Below, piece after piece: positions 1 through 11,759 of a stretch of 64,000 nucleotides of DNA; the stretch's first letter is position 1, and every line of letters starts with the position of its first letter. The DNA is from Bidens hawaiensis (lineage: Eukaryota; Streptophyta; Magnoliopsida; Asterales; Asteraceae): the NCBI GenBank assembly GCA_021521415.1, contig JAIQDT010001135.1:239501-303500 (forward strand), given 5' to 3'. The notes below the pieces were generated by a model, which was given only the letters and a program-made list of their open reading frames with translations, was not told where the DNA came from and ran no database searches. The position numbers and the translations under genes were made by a program.

Positions 1-1377
1 ACTTCCCGTATCCGAAGACACATATTACTACCTTAACCTTGTATAAATATCCATAGGAGGATCGTCACGTAATATTTATTAAAAGAACCATTACCATTAC
101 CCTACCATATATAATTTCCATAGGAGGAACACTATACTATCCATAAAAGGAACACTATACCTTCCATAAAAGGAACACTATACTTTATTATTTAATATCC
201 ATGTAAGGAGCTAGTCACTTCCCTTGACGATACGTGCAATATCCGAAGATCGTTCACGTACCGTCAAGCAATCATTCATATATTTCACATTATCCATATA
301 AGGCATACACTTATCTCTTAGGATAAGTGTATTAACAAACATATTGAGTATGCACACAGCCCCGAAAACGTAACACATAAATGGGGCTAGAAACTCACCT
401 GAATTCTGCTTCTTTTTCTGATAGCTGTAAATCCCTTCTCTAACTGAGCTCGGCTGACTGTACAAGTTACACGTATCAATACTCGTCTGATCTAATCTGG
501 TGGCCTAGTATTAGCTTACTTTAACTTATCGCTTTATAATTTATTTTCTAATCAAACTTGGCTTTAGGCGAAGTTAACCCTCGGGCGAACTTAGCTCTAG
601 GCGAAGTTAACCTTCGGCGAACTTAACTTTACAGCGAAGTTGCCATCAGGCGAACTTGGCATCAGGCGAAGTTGTCATCAGGCGAACTTGGCTTCAGGCG
701 AAGTTGAACCTTAGGCGAACTTAACTTTACAGCGAAGTTGCCATCAGGCGAACTTAGCTTGCAGGCGAAGTTCATCAGGCGAACTTAGCTTGCAGGCGAA
801 GTTCATCGCGTTGAAGGCGAAGTTGCCCAGATGAAGGCGAAGTTGCCCAGACGGCCGCTGTTCGGTTTCTTTCAGCATTTTGAGCGATTTTAACACCCTT
901 GCTATGGTTCAATATCACCCACTACGCTTCCCGACCATTTTTGGTCGCTTATACACTAAAAAGCTTGGATCTTTAAACCTCAAAGATCAAGAATCATACC
1001 TTTTTGAGCTTGTTTGGATGTCGTTTAACTTGTTAACACAACTAATCGCTCTCTCTCGGACCTGCCCGATTCTTCCCTTGGCTCAGCCGGTTCCGGCGAA
1101 GTTAGTGGGTATGTGTGTGTTAGGGAGTTTGGTGAAATATGAAAGATATTTTGGGGTTTATGGGATATTTATATCCCTGAAATCCCATGGACCTAAGGCC
1201 CATTCTTATTTAACCCATCTCTATTAATCCAAATCCATAACCAACGTCCATTACCTGACACTAGCCCGACCCATACCAACTCCTATTCTTTTATTTATTT
1301 CCTGATAACCCGAGTAAATTTTCCCTCTATTATTAAGTAATATAATTAATATTATCTTGAAATTTCGGGATGTTACA
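1..1377 (-). repeat. 3' LTR of gag-only element (partial)
   Basis: It matches 5870-7247 almost base for base and ends on the plus strand at GATGTTACA. It contains the GCGAAGTT/GCGAACTT array (about 550-856) and the CCATAAAAGGAACACTAT repeats (about 119-186). Short open frames inside it recur identically in the other LTR and have no recognisable protein content. Confidence 0.88.
546..856. repeat. Alternating GCGAAGTT/GCGAACTT minisatellite in LTR
   Basis: A short core recurs roughly every 18-22 bp, and its last part alternates between GGCGAAGTT and GGCGAACTT with variable linkers. Equivalent arrays occur at about 4020-4290 (solo LTR) and 6425-6715 (5' LTR), with different unit numbers. Confidence 0.8.
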
Positions 1378-1391
1378 AGTCTTCCCTCCTT
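1378..1391 (-). promoter_or_regulatory. Polypurine tract of gag-only element
   Basis: On the minus strand AAGGAGGGAAGACT lies directly before the 3' LTR start TGTAACATCCC. This is the expected position and composition of a plus-strand primer. Confidence 0.65.
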
Positions 1392-2755
1392 AAAGAGGTT
1401 TCGTCCCCGAAACCTAACTTATTCCCTATAAAAGGAAAACTTCTTATATTTACACGCTTTATTGAATCGCTTTCGTTTTCTGAGTTACCCTTCTTACTTC
1501 CGACTTTGCAGTTATCGAATGGTGGTCACGTGTATTAGCTATTTAAGGTAGCTTGTCCATGAGGCCCTCAATGTACCAAGTCTCGTTTCGATCTTTAAGA
1601 GGCTTTGTCTTATATCATATTAATGCTAAAGCCTAAGTCGACACTCTATCACAACACGTCAATTTATCATGACTAACATGCATTCAGACAATTCGTACCA
1701 TAATTAATAAACACCAGTCTAAATTTCAACATAAAACAACACGCATCGAGTCATCAATAAGTTACACATAGATTTAATACTTATGGCTAGCATCTAGCCT
1801 TCTTGTATGGCTTCTCTAAGCATACGGAGGAATCTGTTAAACCTCAAGCACTCTTCTCTCTTTCATGTCCTCCCTTTGGCTTCTTGCAATCCCTTGCTAG
1901 GTGCCCACGTCCTCCACAGTTGTGACACCTATGGTAATCATTACATTCCCAAGAGGAATGTCCTACTCTTCCACACCTGTAGCAAACACCTAATCCCTTT
2001 CTGCACTCTCCGGGGTGTCTCTTCCCACATTTTTCACAAGCAGTGAACCCCTCTTGCCTTGCCTTCTTTTTGCGTGGATCCACCTCATTGGCTTCCCCTG
2101 GTTCTGGGGTTAGGTTCTTTTTCTTCGGTTCCATCTTCTCCCCTTCACAGTTGGCAAGGTCCTCATAAATCATCTCGGCCAATTCCACGGCCGAGTCAAA
2201 TGTTGCGGGCTTACTAGACTTAACCAAAGTGCGAACATTCCGTGGAAGTCCCCTTACGTAACACTTGATCCTTTTAGCTTCGGTGTTCACCATGTCAGGT
2301 ACCAACCTACACATGCGGTTGAATTCAGTAGTATACTCCCGTTGTGTCATCCCTCCCGCCTTCAAATTCAGAAACTTCATCTCCACTCTTTCAACTTCTG
2401 TATCAGCGCAGAACCTCTTCATCACCATGTCCTTTAGGTCATTCCAACTCATCGCCTTGATCTCTTCACGGGTCTTCCTCTGCTCCACACTCTCCCACCA
2501 ATACATAGCCTCATCTTCAAAAGATTGAGTGGCATAACCGACAGCTTGGTCAGGACGGCACTCGCTAATGCGGATAACCTTATCCATGGCGGTTATCCAC
2601 TGAAGAGTAGCGATTGCGTCTGCTAAACCAGTCAGCTTAGGCGGGTCACAACCTTTGAAGGACTTATAGTTGCAACCGCCTCGGCCCCTCTTCCTATCAT
2701 CATCTTTCACATACTTTACCTCACTCGAGTCACCCCTTTCCCTCTCGTCATCCTT

Positions 2756-4854
2756 TGTAAGGCCCCGAACCCGGTAGCCCTACTTTAGCGTCGGATTTAC
2801 TCATAAACACAGTCCTTCAAAATCAGAGTTTATTAAAACTTTTCGCGGAATATAAAACATCAATCATTTGTTACAAAACATTAAATCCTTTCTTTGATAC
2901 CATAACACAAAACTTATATTCAAAACATCTTTACTTCTTTCTTCAGATGCCAGCCGTTCAATCCATGCCATGCATCATCCTCTTGCTAGCTCTGTAATGG
3001 ACTCACCTGCGTGCATACTAAAAGTCAGCTACGCTGAGTGAGTTCTAGTTAATCAGGCAACATACAATCTATTCTCATATATTACTTCCCGTATCCGAAG
3101 ACACATATTACTACCTTAACCTTGTATAAATATCCATAGGAGGATCGTCACGTAATATCTATTAAAAGAACCATTACCATTACCCTACCATATATATACT
3201 TTCCATAGGAGGAACACTATACTATCCATAGAAGGAGCACTCTACTATCCATAAAAGGAACACTATACCTTCCATAAAAGGAACACTATACTATCCATAA
3301 AAGGAACACTATACCTTCCATAAAAGGAACACTATACTTTATTATTTAATATCCATGTAAGGAGCTAGTCACTTCCCTTGACGATACGTGCAATATCCGA
3401 AGATCGTTCACGTACCATAAAGCAATCATTCATATATTTCACATTATCCATATAAGGCATACACATAAAATTATATCCTTTCGTTCATACTTTCTTACTT
3501 TCTTTAGTATTATCTTACTTTCATATCTTACGTTATAAAGAGCATTACGCCCTACGTTCCTCGAGTATTACTAGGGCTCGGTACCCTCTTCGTAACCATA
3601 CAACCATACGTTATCATTTCTTTCTTCTATTATCTCTATCATGTTCATACACATAAACATACATAGCATACTTACCTTATTCTTAGCGCTGCAACCTAAC
3701 AGTACGTGCAATATCCGAAGATCGTTCACGTACCATCAAGCAATCATTCATATATTTCACATTATCCATATAAGGCATACACTTATCTCTTAGGATAAGT
3801 GTATTGACAAACATATTGAGTATGCACACAGCCCCGAAAACGTAACACATAAATGGGGCTAGAAACTCACCTGGACTCTGCTTCTTCCTCTGGTAGCTGT
3901 AAATCCCTTCTTTAACTGAGCTCGGCTAACTGTACAAGTTACACGTATCAATACTCGCCTGACCTAATCTGGTGGCCTAGTATTAGCTTACTTTAACTTA
4001 TCGCTTTTAATTTATTTTCTAAACGAACTTCACTTCAGGCGAAGTTAAACCTTAGGCGAACTTGGCTTCAGGCGAAGTTATCCTTAGGCGAACTTGGCTT
4101 CAGGCGAAGTTAAACCTTAGGCGAACTTGGCTTCAGGCGAAGTTATCCTTAGGCGAACTTGGCAGTAGGCGAAGTTATCCTTAGGCGAACTTGGCCGTAG
4201 GCGAAGTTATCCTTAGGCGAAGTTACGCTTGAAGGCGAAGTTACGCTTGAAGGCGAAGTTCATCAGGCGAACTTAATCTTGCAGGCGAAGTTATCGCGCT
4301 GCAGATCTGTTTGCCCATAAGTCCTTCGTTTCTTAGCCAAATAACTCGATTTTGGTACCCACGGCATCGTATGATCGGCGCCTACAAATCCCAACCATCA
4401 AATCGGCCTAAAATCGACGTTTTAGGGGTCCGATTTGGGCAGTTTGGGTTTCGGGTCCGGTTAACCCATCCAATCCTAACCATTTTCAGTAATATTAGCT
4501 TTGTTGGATTTGTTCTTACCTTACCAACTCAGATCTATCAACAAAATCTCGGGTCTCGACTTCGAATCTTGATCGGTTAGAATGTGTGTTTTGAGTGTGT
4601 GAAGAAATAGATGTAAATGAAGATATTTTTGGGGTGTTAGGGTATTTATATCCCTGAGATCCCATGGACCTAAGGCCCATTCTCATTTAACCCATCCTAA
4701 TTAATCCAAGTCCACAACCCACATCCATTACCCAACACTAGCCCGACCCATACCAACTCCTATTCTTTTATTTATTTCCTGATAACCCGAGTAAACTTTC
4801 CCTCTATTATTAAGTAATATAATTAATATTACCTTGAAATTTCGGGATGTTACA
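2756..4854 (-). repeat. Solo LTR inside gag, perfect TSD TCCTT
   Basis: It starts TGTAAGGCCCCG and ends GGGATGTTACA, as do the flanking LTRs, and is bounded by TCCTT at 2751-2755 and 4855-4859. It has no internal domain, so it is best explained as a solo LTR left by LTR-LTR recombination. At 2099 bp it is longer than the 1705-bp neighbour. It has more CCATAAAAGGAACACTATA units (about 3195-3340), a different GCGAAGTT array (about 4020-4290), and a roughly 90-bp segment duplicated at about 3383-3472 and 3700-3785 with about 230 bp of new sequence between. Confidence 0.85.
3195..3345. repeat. Minisatellite, unit about 19-20 bp, in solo LTR
   Basis: The unit CCATAAAAGGAACACTATA is repeated head to tail with small changes; shorter arrays lie at about 119-186 and 5989-6055 in the other LTRs. 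Confidence 0.75.
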
Positions 4855-5527
4855 TCCTTTCTATTATTACCACCTGCCCCTTCAACGGTTCGTTCACGGC
4901 TTCCAGCAGATCCTTCGGGATTCAGGTTCTTCACAGCAGCAACTACAGCTTGAACAATGGCTGCTTGAACTGCAGGGCTAAGTTGAACTTCTTCGTTGTT
5001 GTTCTGGTCTCCTCCAGCGGCGCTCCCTTCATCTTCGGTGTGGGAAGTTTCTTCTACCGAGGGTTGCCGGACAAGACGAGGCCTGCTACGACGTCCAGTG
5101 CGACCCCCAGTTCCCACAACTTCTCCAGCTCCAGCCATCAGTATTCTTAAAGGGACAACACAAACATCATCACTCAAGGAACTATTAGTACAAGGATAGC
5201 AAGGCTAACAGGTAATAACAGTGGCCAGCTGTGACTAGCTGATCACGTTGCTTTCCGTGTCCTATTCGCTTTCCTTTATGAGTCTATTTGTGCTGGTTCT
5301 ACTTAAGCAGTTAGTCAAATCAAACAATCAATTACTTCTATCCTTATCGTTCACGTATCTTTTCTTTCTCATTAACATATATCATTTAATCATACACCTT
5401 ACCTTTACTGATTTTTGCTTGAGCGACACATGGCATTCTTGAACTGGCATCTTCTTTCTTTTCTTACTTAAATCCCATTCTCTGTTCGAGTCTAAGCATG
5501 TAGGATGCTTAAATCTCTCGAACTTAT

Positions 5528-5539
5528 GCTCTGATACCA
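5528..5539 (-). promoter_or_regulatory. Primer-binding site, initiator tRNA-Met type
   Basis: The minus strand reads TGGTATCAGAGC, the complement of the plant initiator tRNA-Met 3' end, a few bases inside the 5' LTR boundary at 5543. It fixes the element's orientation. Confidence 0.85.
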
Positions 5540-5542
5540 ACT

Positions 5543-7247
5543 TGTAAGGCCCCGAACCCGGTAGCCCTACTTTAGCGTCGGATTTACTCATAAACACAGT
5601 CCTTCAAATCAGAGTTTATTAAAACTTTTCGCGGAATATAAAACATCAATCATTTGTTACAAAACATTAAATCTTTTCTTTGATACCATAACACAAAACT
5701 TTATATTCAAAACATCTTTACTTCTTTCTTCAGATGCCAGCCGTTCAATCCATGCCATGCGTCATCCTCTTGCTAGCTCTGTAATCGGCTCACCTGCGTG
5801 CATACTAAAAGTCAGCTACGCTGAGTGAGTTCTAGTTAATCAGGTATCATACAATTTATTCCCATATATTACTTCCCGTATCCGAAGACACATATTACTA
5901 CCTTAACCTTGTATAAATATCCATAGGAGGATCGTCACGTAATATTTATTAAAAGAACCATTACCATTACCCTACCATATATAATTTCCATAGGAGGAAC
6001 ACTATACTATCCATAAAAGGAACACTATACCTTCCATAAAAGGAACACTATACTTTATTATTTAATATCCATGTAAGGAGCTAGTCACTTCCCTTGACGA
6101 TACGTGCAATATCCGAAGATCGTTCACGTACCGTCAAGCAATCATTCATATATTTCACATTATCCATATAAGGCATACACTTATCTCTTAGGATAAGTGT
6201 ATTAACAAACATATTGAGTATGCACACAGCCCCGAAAACGTAACACATAAATGGGGCTAGAAACTCACCTGAATTCTGCTTCTTTTTCTGATAGCTGTAA
6301 ATCCCTTCTCTAACTGAGCTCGGCTGACTGTACAAGTTACACGTATCAATACTCGTCTGATCTAATCTGGTGGCCTAGTATTAGCTTACTTTAACTTATC
6401 GCTTTATAATTTATTTTCTAATCAAACTTGGCTTTAGGCGAAGTTAACCCTCGGACGAACTTAGCTCTAGGCGAAGTTAACCTTAGGCGAACTTAACTTT
6501 ACAGCGAAGTTGCCATCAGGCGAACTTGGCTTCAGGCGAAGTTGTCATCAGGCGAACTTGGCTTCAGGCGAAGTTGAACCTTAGGCGAACTTAACTTTAC
6601 AGCGAAGTTGCCATCAGGCGAACTTAGCTTGCAGGCGAAGTTCATCAGGCGAACTTAGATTGCAGGCGAAGTTCATCGCGTTGAAGGCGAAGTTGCCCAG
6701 ATGAAGGCGAAGTTGCCCAGACGGCCGCTGTTCGGTTTCTTTCAGCATTTTGAGCAATTTTAACACCCTTGCTATGGTTCAATATCACCCACTACGCTTC
6801 CCGACCATTTTTGGTCGCTTATACACTAAAAAGCTTGGATCTTTAAACCTTAAAGATCAAGAATCATACCTTTTTGAGCTTGTTTGGATGTCGTTTAACT
6901 TGTTAACACAACTAATCGCTCTCTCTCGGACCTGCCCGATTCTTCCCTTGGCTCAGCCGGTTCCGGCGAAGTTAGTGGGTATGTGTGTGTTAGGGAGTTT
7001 GGTGAAATATGAAAGATATTTTGGGGTTTATGGGATATTTATATCCCTGAAATCCCATGGACCTAAGGCCCATTCTTATTTAACCCATCTCTATTAATCC
7101 AAATCCATAACCAACGTCCATTACCCGACACTAGCCCGACCCATACCAACTCCTATTCTTTTATTTATTTCCTGATAACCCGAGTAAACTTTCCCTCTAT
7201 TATTAAGTAATATAATTAATATTATCTTGAAATTTCGGGATGTTACA
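5543..7247 (-). repeat. 5' LTR of gag-only element
   Basis: A complete 1705-bp LTR with TG...CA ends. On the minus strand a TATAAATA box occurs at 7043-7036, about 200 bp from the LTR 5' end, a plausible core promoter. The LTR carries the GCGAAGTT/GCGAACTT array (about 6425-6715) and short CCATAAAAGGAACACTAT repeats (about 5989-6055). Confidence 0.87.
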
Positions 7248-8232
7248 GTGATTTTTATTATTCTTGTTATTTTTTTTTGTAAAGAACGTTTTACAAAACT
7301 AAAATAAAGTTATTTCCCAAACATTTTTCCTTTACTATGGAGCATATTGAATTTATACACATTTTATGTTTAGTAATGGTGTAGATGAAATCGGGCCAAG
7401 TTTAATATACTGAGTTTGACTAGTTTCTCAAGTCTAATTTGTATTAATATAATAATTTATGTTCTATAATATGAAGTTCAAAGTGTAATATATATATATA
7501 TATAGAGTTTGGATCAAATAAAAATTATATTAACGTGCTAATTGTGAGAATCAAATAGTGGAATTATATATACACTAAGTGTAACTATTTAATTACATCG
7601 TAATGTAATTTTAATTACACTACACTATAATTACACTGTGCTATATATATAATTGCAGCACTTCATTCTTATAATTAGCATGCTAATTTAATTTTTACGG
7701 TAACTTTCCCATATATATGTGTGTGTGTGTATATAAGTAATTATTTGTGTATATATATAAAATGTAGTTATACTAATAAATGATAAACTAGATGGGTTTG
7801 AAACAAGATCAAGCTTGAAAAATATTGCAAGCCATTGTCGAGTTTTAGACATAAATCTCGGAACATGAATACAAAGAATTAAAGAAACACTTACACTACT
7901 AGCTAATAGCCACTTTTATATCTTATGAGGTGTCGGTGTCTCACAAAATAACATTTTTATTGTAGCGAGGTGATATGTTCTTTAGGTATAAAAGTAATTA
8001 TTTGATTATCCCATGTTAAGGCTTTTGAAGTTAATTGCTAACCATCATTATAGGTAAGTTAAAAGATAATGGTCTAGTATCTCTATCACGGGTATTCTCT
8101 CTTTTATGGGTATTATTCAATGCACCCCCCTTCCCTCCGATCACATCACTCTATCAAACAAATTAACATATACGATAACATTCTTTGCCTTGTTAAAATG
8201 TATGCCATCACATTTAATGCTATATGTATATG

Positions 8233-8432
8233 CAAGAGGCGTAGGCAGCTTTAGGAGAACGACTGAACCAATACAAGTTTTCGTTTTAGTGTTATATAGT
8301 TGTGTGTTTTGACAGCGTATAGAAATTTCAACATCGAATCCGTAGAAATCCAAATTTAAGTGATAAACAATCGGTCATCAGTCCCTTGAAATTTTCCGAA
8401 CTTATAGGAAAAAGTTTTTAGCTACGCCACTG
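8233..8432. mobile_element. hAT-type MITE with perfect 8-bp TSD
   Basis: The 200-bp element is flanked by TGTATATG at 8225-8232 and 8433-8440. The right end on the minus strand reads CAGTGGCGTAGCTAAAAA, and the left end CAAGAGGCGTAGGCAGC is an imperfect match. The 8-bp TSD and CA-starting inverted ends are hallmarks of non-autonomous hAT elements. It has no coding capacity. Confidence 0.7.
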
Positions 8433-8986
8433 TGTATATGAGCATATACCATTGTACATTCACTTTCCCATGTGCTCGTTAAGTCGTTAAATATATCAAA
8501 TCAACGTATATAGGGAATTGAATAGTAAAATACGAGCTGTTACTTTATGATTATGATACTCTTAATATATGTAGAAAAGTAACTTGTAGAAAGTGATGGA
8601 TGGATGGATTTAATAGTTTGTACTTTAGGAGAAAGGTGAAATTAGTGTTGTTCGTGTGTCAACGTTAGAATAAAGAAATGGTTCATGAATGTTATATATT
8701 GGTGGTGACTGACACTTTGATCATCTGTTGATATATTGGTGGGGTATCTATGTATCTATCACCATCACTTTAGCCTTTCGTACATGCTGACATTGAAACG
8801 ACCAAACCAGGACTTGTCCTTACCCCAACACAAACATTATCATCGTCTTAATTTCCCACCATTCACCATCACAATCCTAAAAACATTTCAATTTAGGTGG
8901 TTACTTTTAGCAAATATACTAAACAAAATATCTTTGTTGAGATGTTATCTGAGTACAAACTTGCATATATATACAAAGTTAATCAT

Positions 8987-9098
8987 ATGGTTACATAACC
9001 ATATGATGTATTACAGTGATATGCAGATGCTATCTTAATCGTATAAACACTTGTATCATTTTTTTTCACTGTAATACATCATATGGTTATGTAACCAT
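8987..9098. repeat. Perfect 33-bp inverted repeat, 46-bp loop
   Basis: The arm at 8987-9019 is the exact reverse complement of 9066-9098, with a 46-base loop. The arms include ATAACCATATGATG. It could be a small fold-back element or a transcribed hairpin in the probable KNOX intron; no flanking TSD was recognised. Confidence 0.85.
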
Positions 9099-9508
9099 TT
9101 ACCTCACCTTTTTAACTCACATCATATATTTTGTTTCTGAAACTCATATTCGTGGTTAGTAAACATGCATGTGTCACTTATATGTTATATCGGTTTATTT
9201 ACGTATTTATCTAGATCAAAGATACATGGCTTTAGCAAGTGAGAGTGAGATAGAAGTGTACAATAAAAGTAACATAATACGTTAGGGTGTTATCTATACT
9301 ATTACAATACAGATTATTGCGACTGTCGTTTGTTGTCGAAAATTAGGTGTAAATGGTCATTTGCGACTGAAAATGAGTCACAGACCCACGTCACATAGAT
9401 TTATAAATATATATTTGTGTCAGTTTCGTTGAATTACTCATTTGTCAGTATTGTAAAAAATATCGAACTAAGTATTTGATGTGATATTAAATTGACATCT
9501 TTGTTCAG

Positions 9509-10772
9509 ATGAAGATGGCATATCATCAGATGAAGAAGTTAGTAGAGGCGAGACTGATATGAACCAGGAACTAAAGGATACGTTGTTGCGTAAATTTGGA
9601 GGCCGTATAAGCTCCCTAAAGAACGAATTTACTAAGAAGAAGAAGAAAGGAAAGCTCCCAAAGGAGGCAAGGCAAACGTTACTTGATTGGTGGACTTCAC
9701 ATTATAAATGGCCTTATCCTACTGTAAGTATTTACATACAGTCTCTATTTGTGTTTATCGCATCGTCTCTTTGGATGGTCTTATATGACAATATACATTT
9801 GTCACTATATAGATTCTTCCTATTTCAATAAATTGAATAGACCGAAACTTTCAGCAATTTGCAAAATTTATAACCATTTATTAAATATTTTATATAAATT
9901 TAATAACATTAGTAATTTGTTACCCTACTTTTTATTTTATAGTTTTAATCTTTATTATTTATTAATGATGCTTTTCCCCCCATAATCCCACTAACTAATT
10001 ACCTGTTACTTGTTAAACACTACTTATGAAGTTAAGATACATTTAATTAGCAAAACAAAAAGTTAATTAGTAGCTCAAACTGAAATAGGCTTGTTCAATT
10101 GACACATCTTAGGTTATAATAATTGAAATGATAGGGATTACAAGCTAACCTGAACTTGGCCCTGAACCTAACTAACAAACCTGAATCTCACGTGTATGAT
10201 AGATATTAAGTGATATTTGGCCTGATTACTAGAAACATACATCTCCGTTTACATGAACGATCTATGTACTTTTTCCGACTTTATTTGTCTTTTGGTAATG
10301 GAATATCACTAGTTCGCTAATTTTTAATTTTTATATTTCTGGTTTTCTTATATAATAGAATTATGCTTTTTTTTAGAATGGCAAGTCACAAAGACAAGTA
10401 CGTATATATTTAGAATTTCAATGGTTAACTTTTAACAAACTAACGGGCATACACATACCTGACATGCAATCACTCGAATGGTATGGACACTGTTTTGCAA
10501 TCGGGCGAGAATTACCAATTCCCGTCCCATTGACTTCTAGCTTAAATCTAACCAGCATAATCGCATTATATTGACTATGATGAAATAATTGATAAATGAA
10601 TATGCAGGAAGGTGATAAGATATCGTTAGCGGAAATAACTGGATTAGATCCGAAGCAAATCAACAACTGGTTTATAAATCAACGGAAGCGGCACTGGAAA
10701 CCATCAGAAAGCTTGCAGTTAGCCATGTTGGGTGGTCTTCCTGTTCCTCACCAGTATATTTATGATGATTAA
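9509..10772 (+). CDS. Class I KNOX homeodomain protein, last two exons
   Basis: Exon 9509-9723 starts after an acceptor (TTGTTCAG), has a short acidic linker, then the ELK domain ([20 protein letters not shown]) and the first part of a TALE homeodomain (basic [13 protein letters not shown], then [12 protein letters not shown]), ending at the donor GTAAGT. Exon 10608-10772 starts after ATATGCAG, in phase 0, and continues with [21 protein letters not shown] and [10 protein letters not shown], which is homeodomain helix 3, followed by a short tail ending in IYDD. Splitting the homeodomain just after WPYPT is the known intron position of KNOX genes. These proteins are nuclear transcription factors that keep meristems undifferentiated and pair with BELL proteins. 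The KNOX1 and KNOX2 exons are not visible; they should lie beyond the retrotransposon, upstream of the window. No lesion is seen in the two exons, but a truncated copy cannot be excluded. Confidence 0.85.
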
Positions 10773-11133
10773 ACAACATATATATGTATACCTATATATA
10801 TATACATATATACACATATATACATTACATGCATTCATGCATGCATGTATATTCTCAACTAAACAACTTATATTCATAAACTACAATAACTTAATAATTA
10901 TATGCCGAACTACTGCCTTCAACCTATACTTACTTAACTGTGTTAGAGTGACTTGTTATCTTGTTAAAAGTCTGATGAACTCATTTTCGAATTGTGTAAA
11001 ATTGTTAATGTGGATAATCATTATACATATAACATCTGAAGTCACATCATTTTACTTTTAAGTAAATGAACTTCTTGTATTGTACATATGTATAGAAAAG
11101 TATGTAAATTTACAAGGATCATTAGTGTGTTAA
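10773..11133. other. Spacer between convergent KNOX and CRK1 ends
   Basis: AT-rich spacer with a TATATACA-like microsatellite near 10785-10830. The two gene ends converge here, so it must contain both 3' untranslated regions; no other feature is visible. Confidence 0.6.
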
Positions 11134-11759
11134 TTACCTAGGGGAGAATTGATAATGGGAAACCGTAGCAACCGAAAGTGAATCATCATAGTCATGATAC
11201 CGTCGTATCTTTTCTTTTAACTCGTTTATGTCATCATCACCGATAAACGGAGGATTTGAGGGTGTAGGTAAGGATTCATCATCTTTTACTAGCATTTTTA
11301 GTACCATTGATATTGATGGTCTTAAAGATGGAGCTTGTTGGGTGCACAAGAGTCCTACATGTACCACTTTCATGGCTTGTGTTTTGAAATTGAGGTTAGG
11401 GTGTGTGTGGAACATTAGATTTGGATCAAGGATTTCTTCAACTATACCTTGTTGAAAATGTCTCCATACCTGATTTTATTACAAATAATTACATAAGATT
11501 AAAATAAGAAAAGAATAAAAAATTGCATTTTATGGATGGCTTATTTTGGAAAAATTTGGAACCTGGGTTATGTTTTATTTTTAACGGGTCAACATGGGCT
11601 GAGCGGGTACAAGTCACCCAAAACGTAGTTTAAACACTTACTAGCTTCTCTAACAATTTTTATCATTTAAAAGAGATTACACAGTTTCTTTTTTGTTTTT
11701 TTTATTTTTATTTTTTTTATCTTATCTTATCTGACAAGCTAATTATTTGTAAAGTTTGA

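Larger units (their letters stand above)
1844..5138 (-). pseudogene. gag of gag-only gypsy-like element, split by a solo LTR
   Basis: The N-terminal part is 5138-4855 and the C-terminal part 2750-1844, separated by the solo LTR at 2756-4854 plus one copy of its TSD. Without the insertion the two parts are in one frame of about 396 residues, so the insertion seems to be the only visible break. The N-terminus (starting MAGAGEVVG) is acidic and low in complexity. The centre has the retrotransposon gag helix region (FEDEAMYWWESV, MKRFCADTE, REYTTEFNRMCRLVPDM). The C-terminus has a cysteine/histidine cluster with at least two CCHC knuckles (CYRCGRVGHSSWEC and CHNCGGRGHLARDC), the nucleic-acid-binding part of gag. 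It stops soon after the knuckles with no pol extension. The start at 5138 was chosen as the first plausible ATG downstream of the primer site. Confidence 0.82.
1..7247 (-). mobile_element. Gag-only Ty3/gypsy-like LTR retrotransposon (TR-GAG type), left LTR cut by window edge
   Basis: Near-identical LTRs lie at 1-1377 (truncated by the window start) and 5543-7247; about nine single-base differences are seen by eye over the shared part. Read on the minus strand, the right copy is the 5' LTR, followed by a primer-binding site matching initiator tRNA-Met (5528-5539), a gag frame, a purine-rich tract (1378-1391) and the 3' LTR. LTR ends are TGTAACATCCC and GGGGCCTTACA. No protease, reverse transcriptase, RNase H or integrase fits in the internal DNA, so it is non-autonomous, like the plant TR-GAG class. 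A solo LTR of a related subfamily (2756-4854) sits inside gag. The left target-site duplication lies outside the window; the 5 bp right of the element are gtgat. Confidence 0.85.
7248..9508 (+). other. AT-rich non-coding DNA, probable KNOX intron
   Basis: No exon with KNOX1 or KNOX2 domain content can be read here on the plus strand. Because the next downstream coding block begins with a splice acceptor and a mid-gene part of a KNOX protein, this stretch is most simply the intron before the ELK exon. It holds a hAT MITE (8233-8432), a perfect 33-bp inverted repeat (8987-9098) and short TA/TG repeats near 7490 and 7720. Confidence 0.5.

Noticed and set aside
880..1227. 115-residue open frame, repeated at 6750-7097
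   Set aside because: Both copies lie inside LTRs, have no recognisable domain, and the frame exists only because the LTRs are duplicates. The same applies to 211-465 and 6081-6335.
9749..9985. Frames in the KNOX intron region
   Set aside because: AT-rich chance frames between two well-supported KNOX exons.
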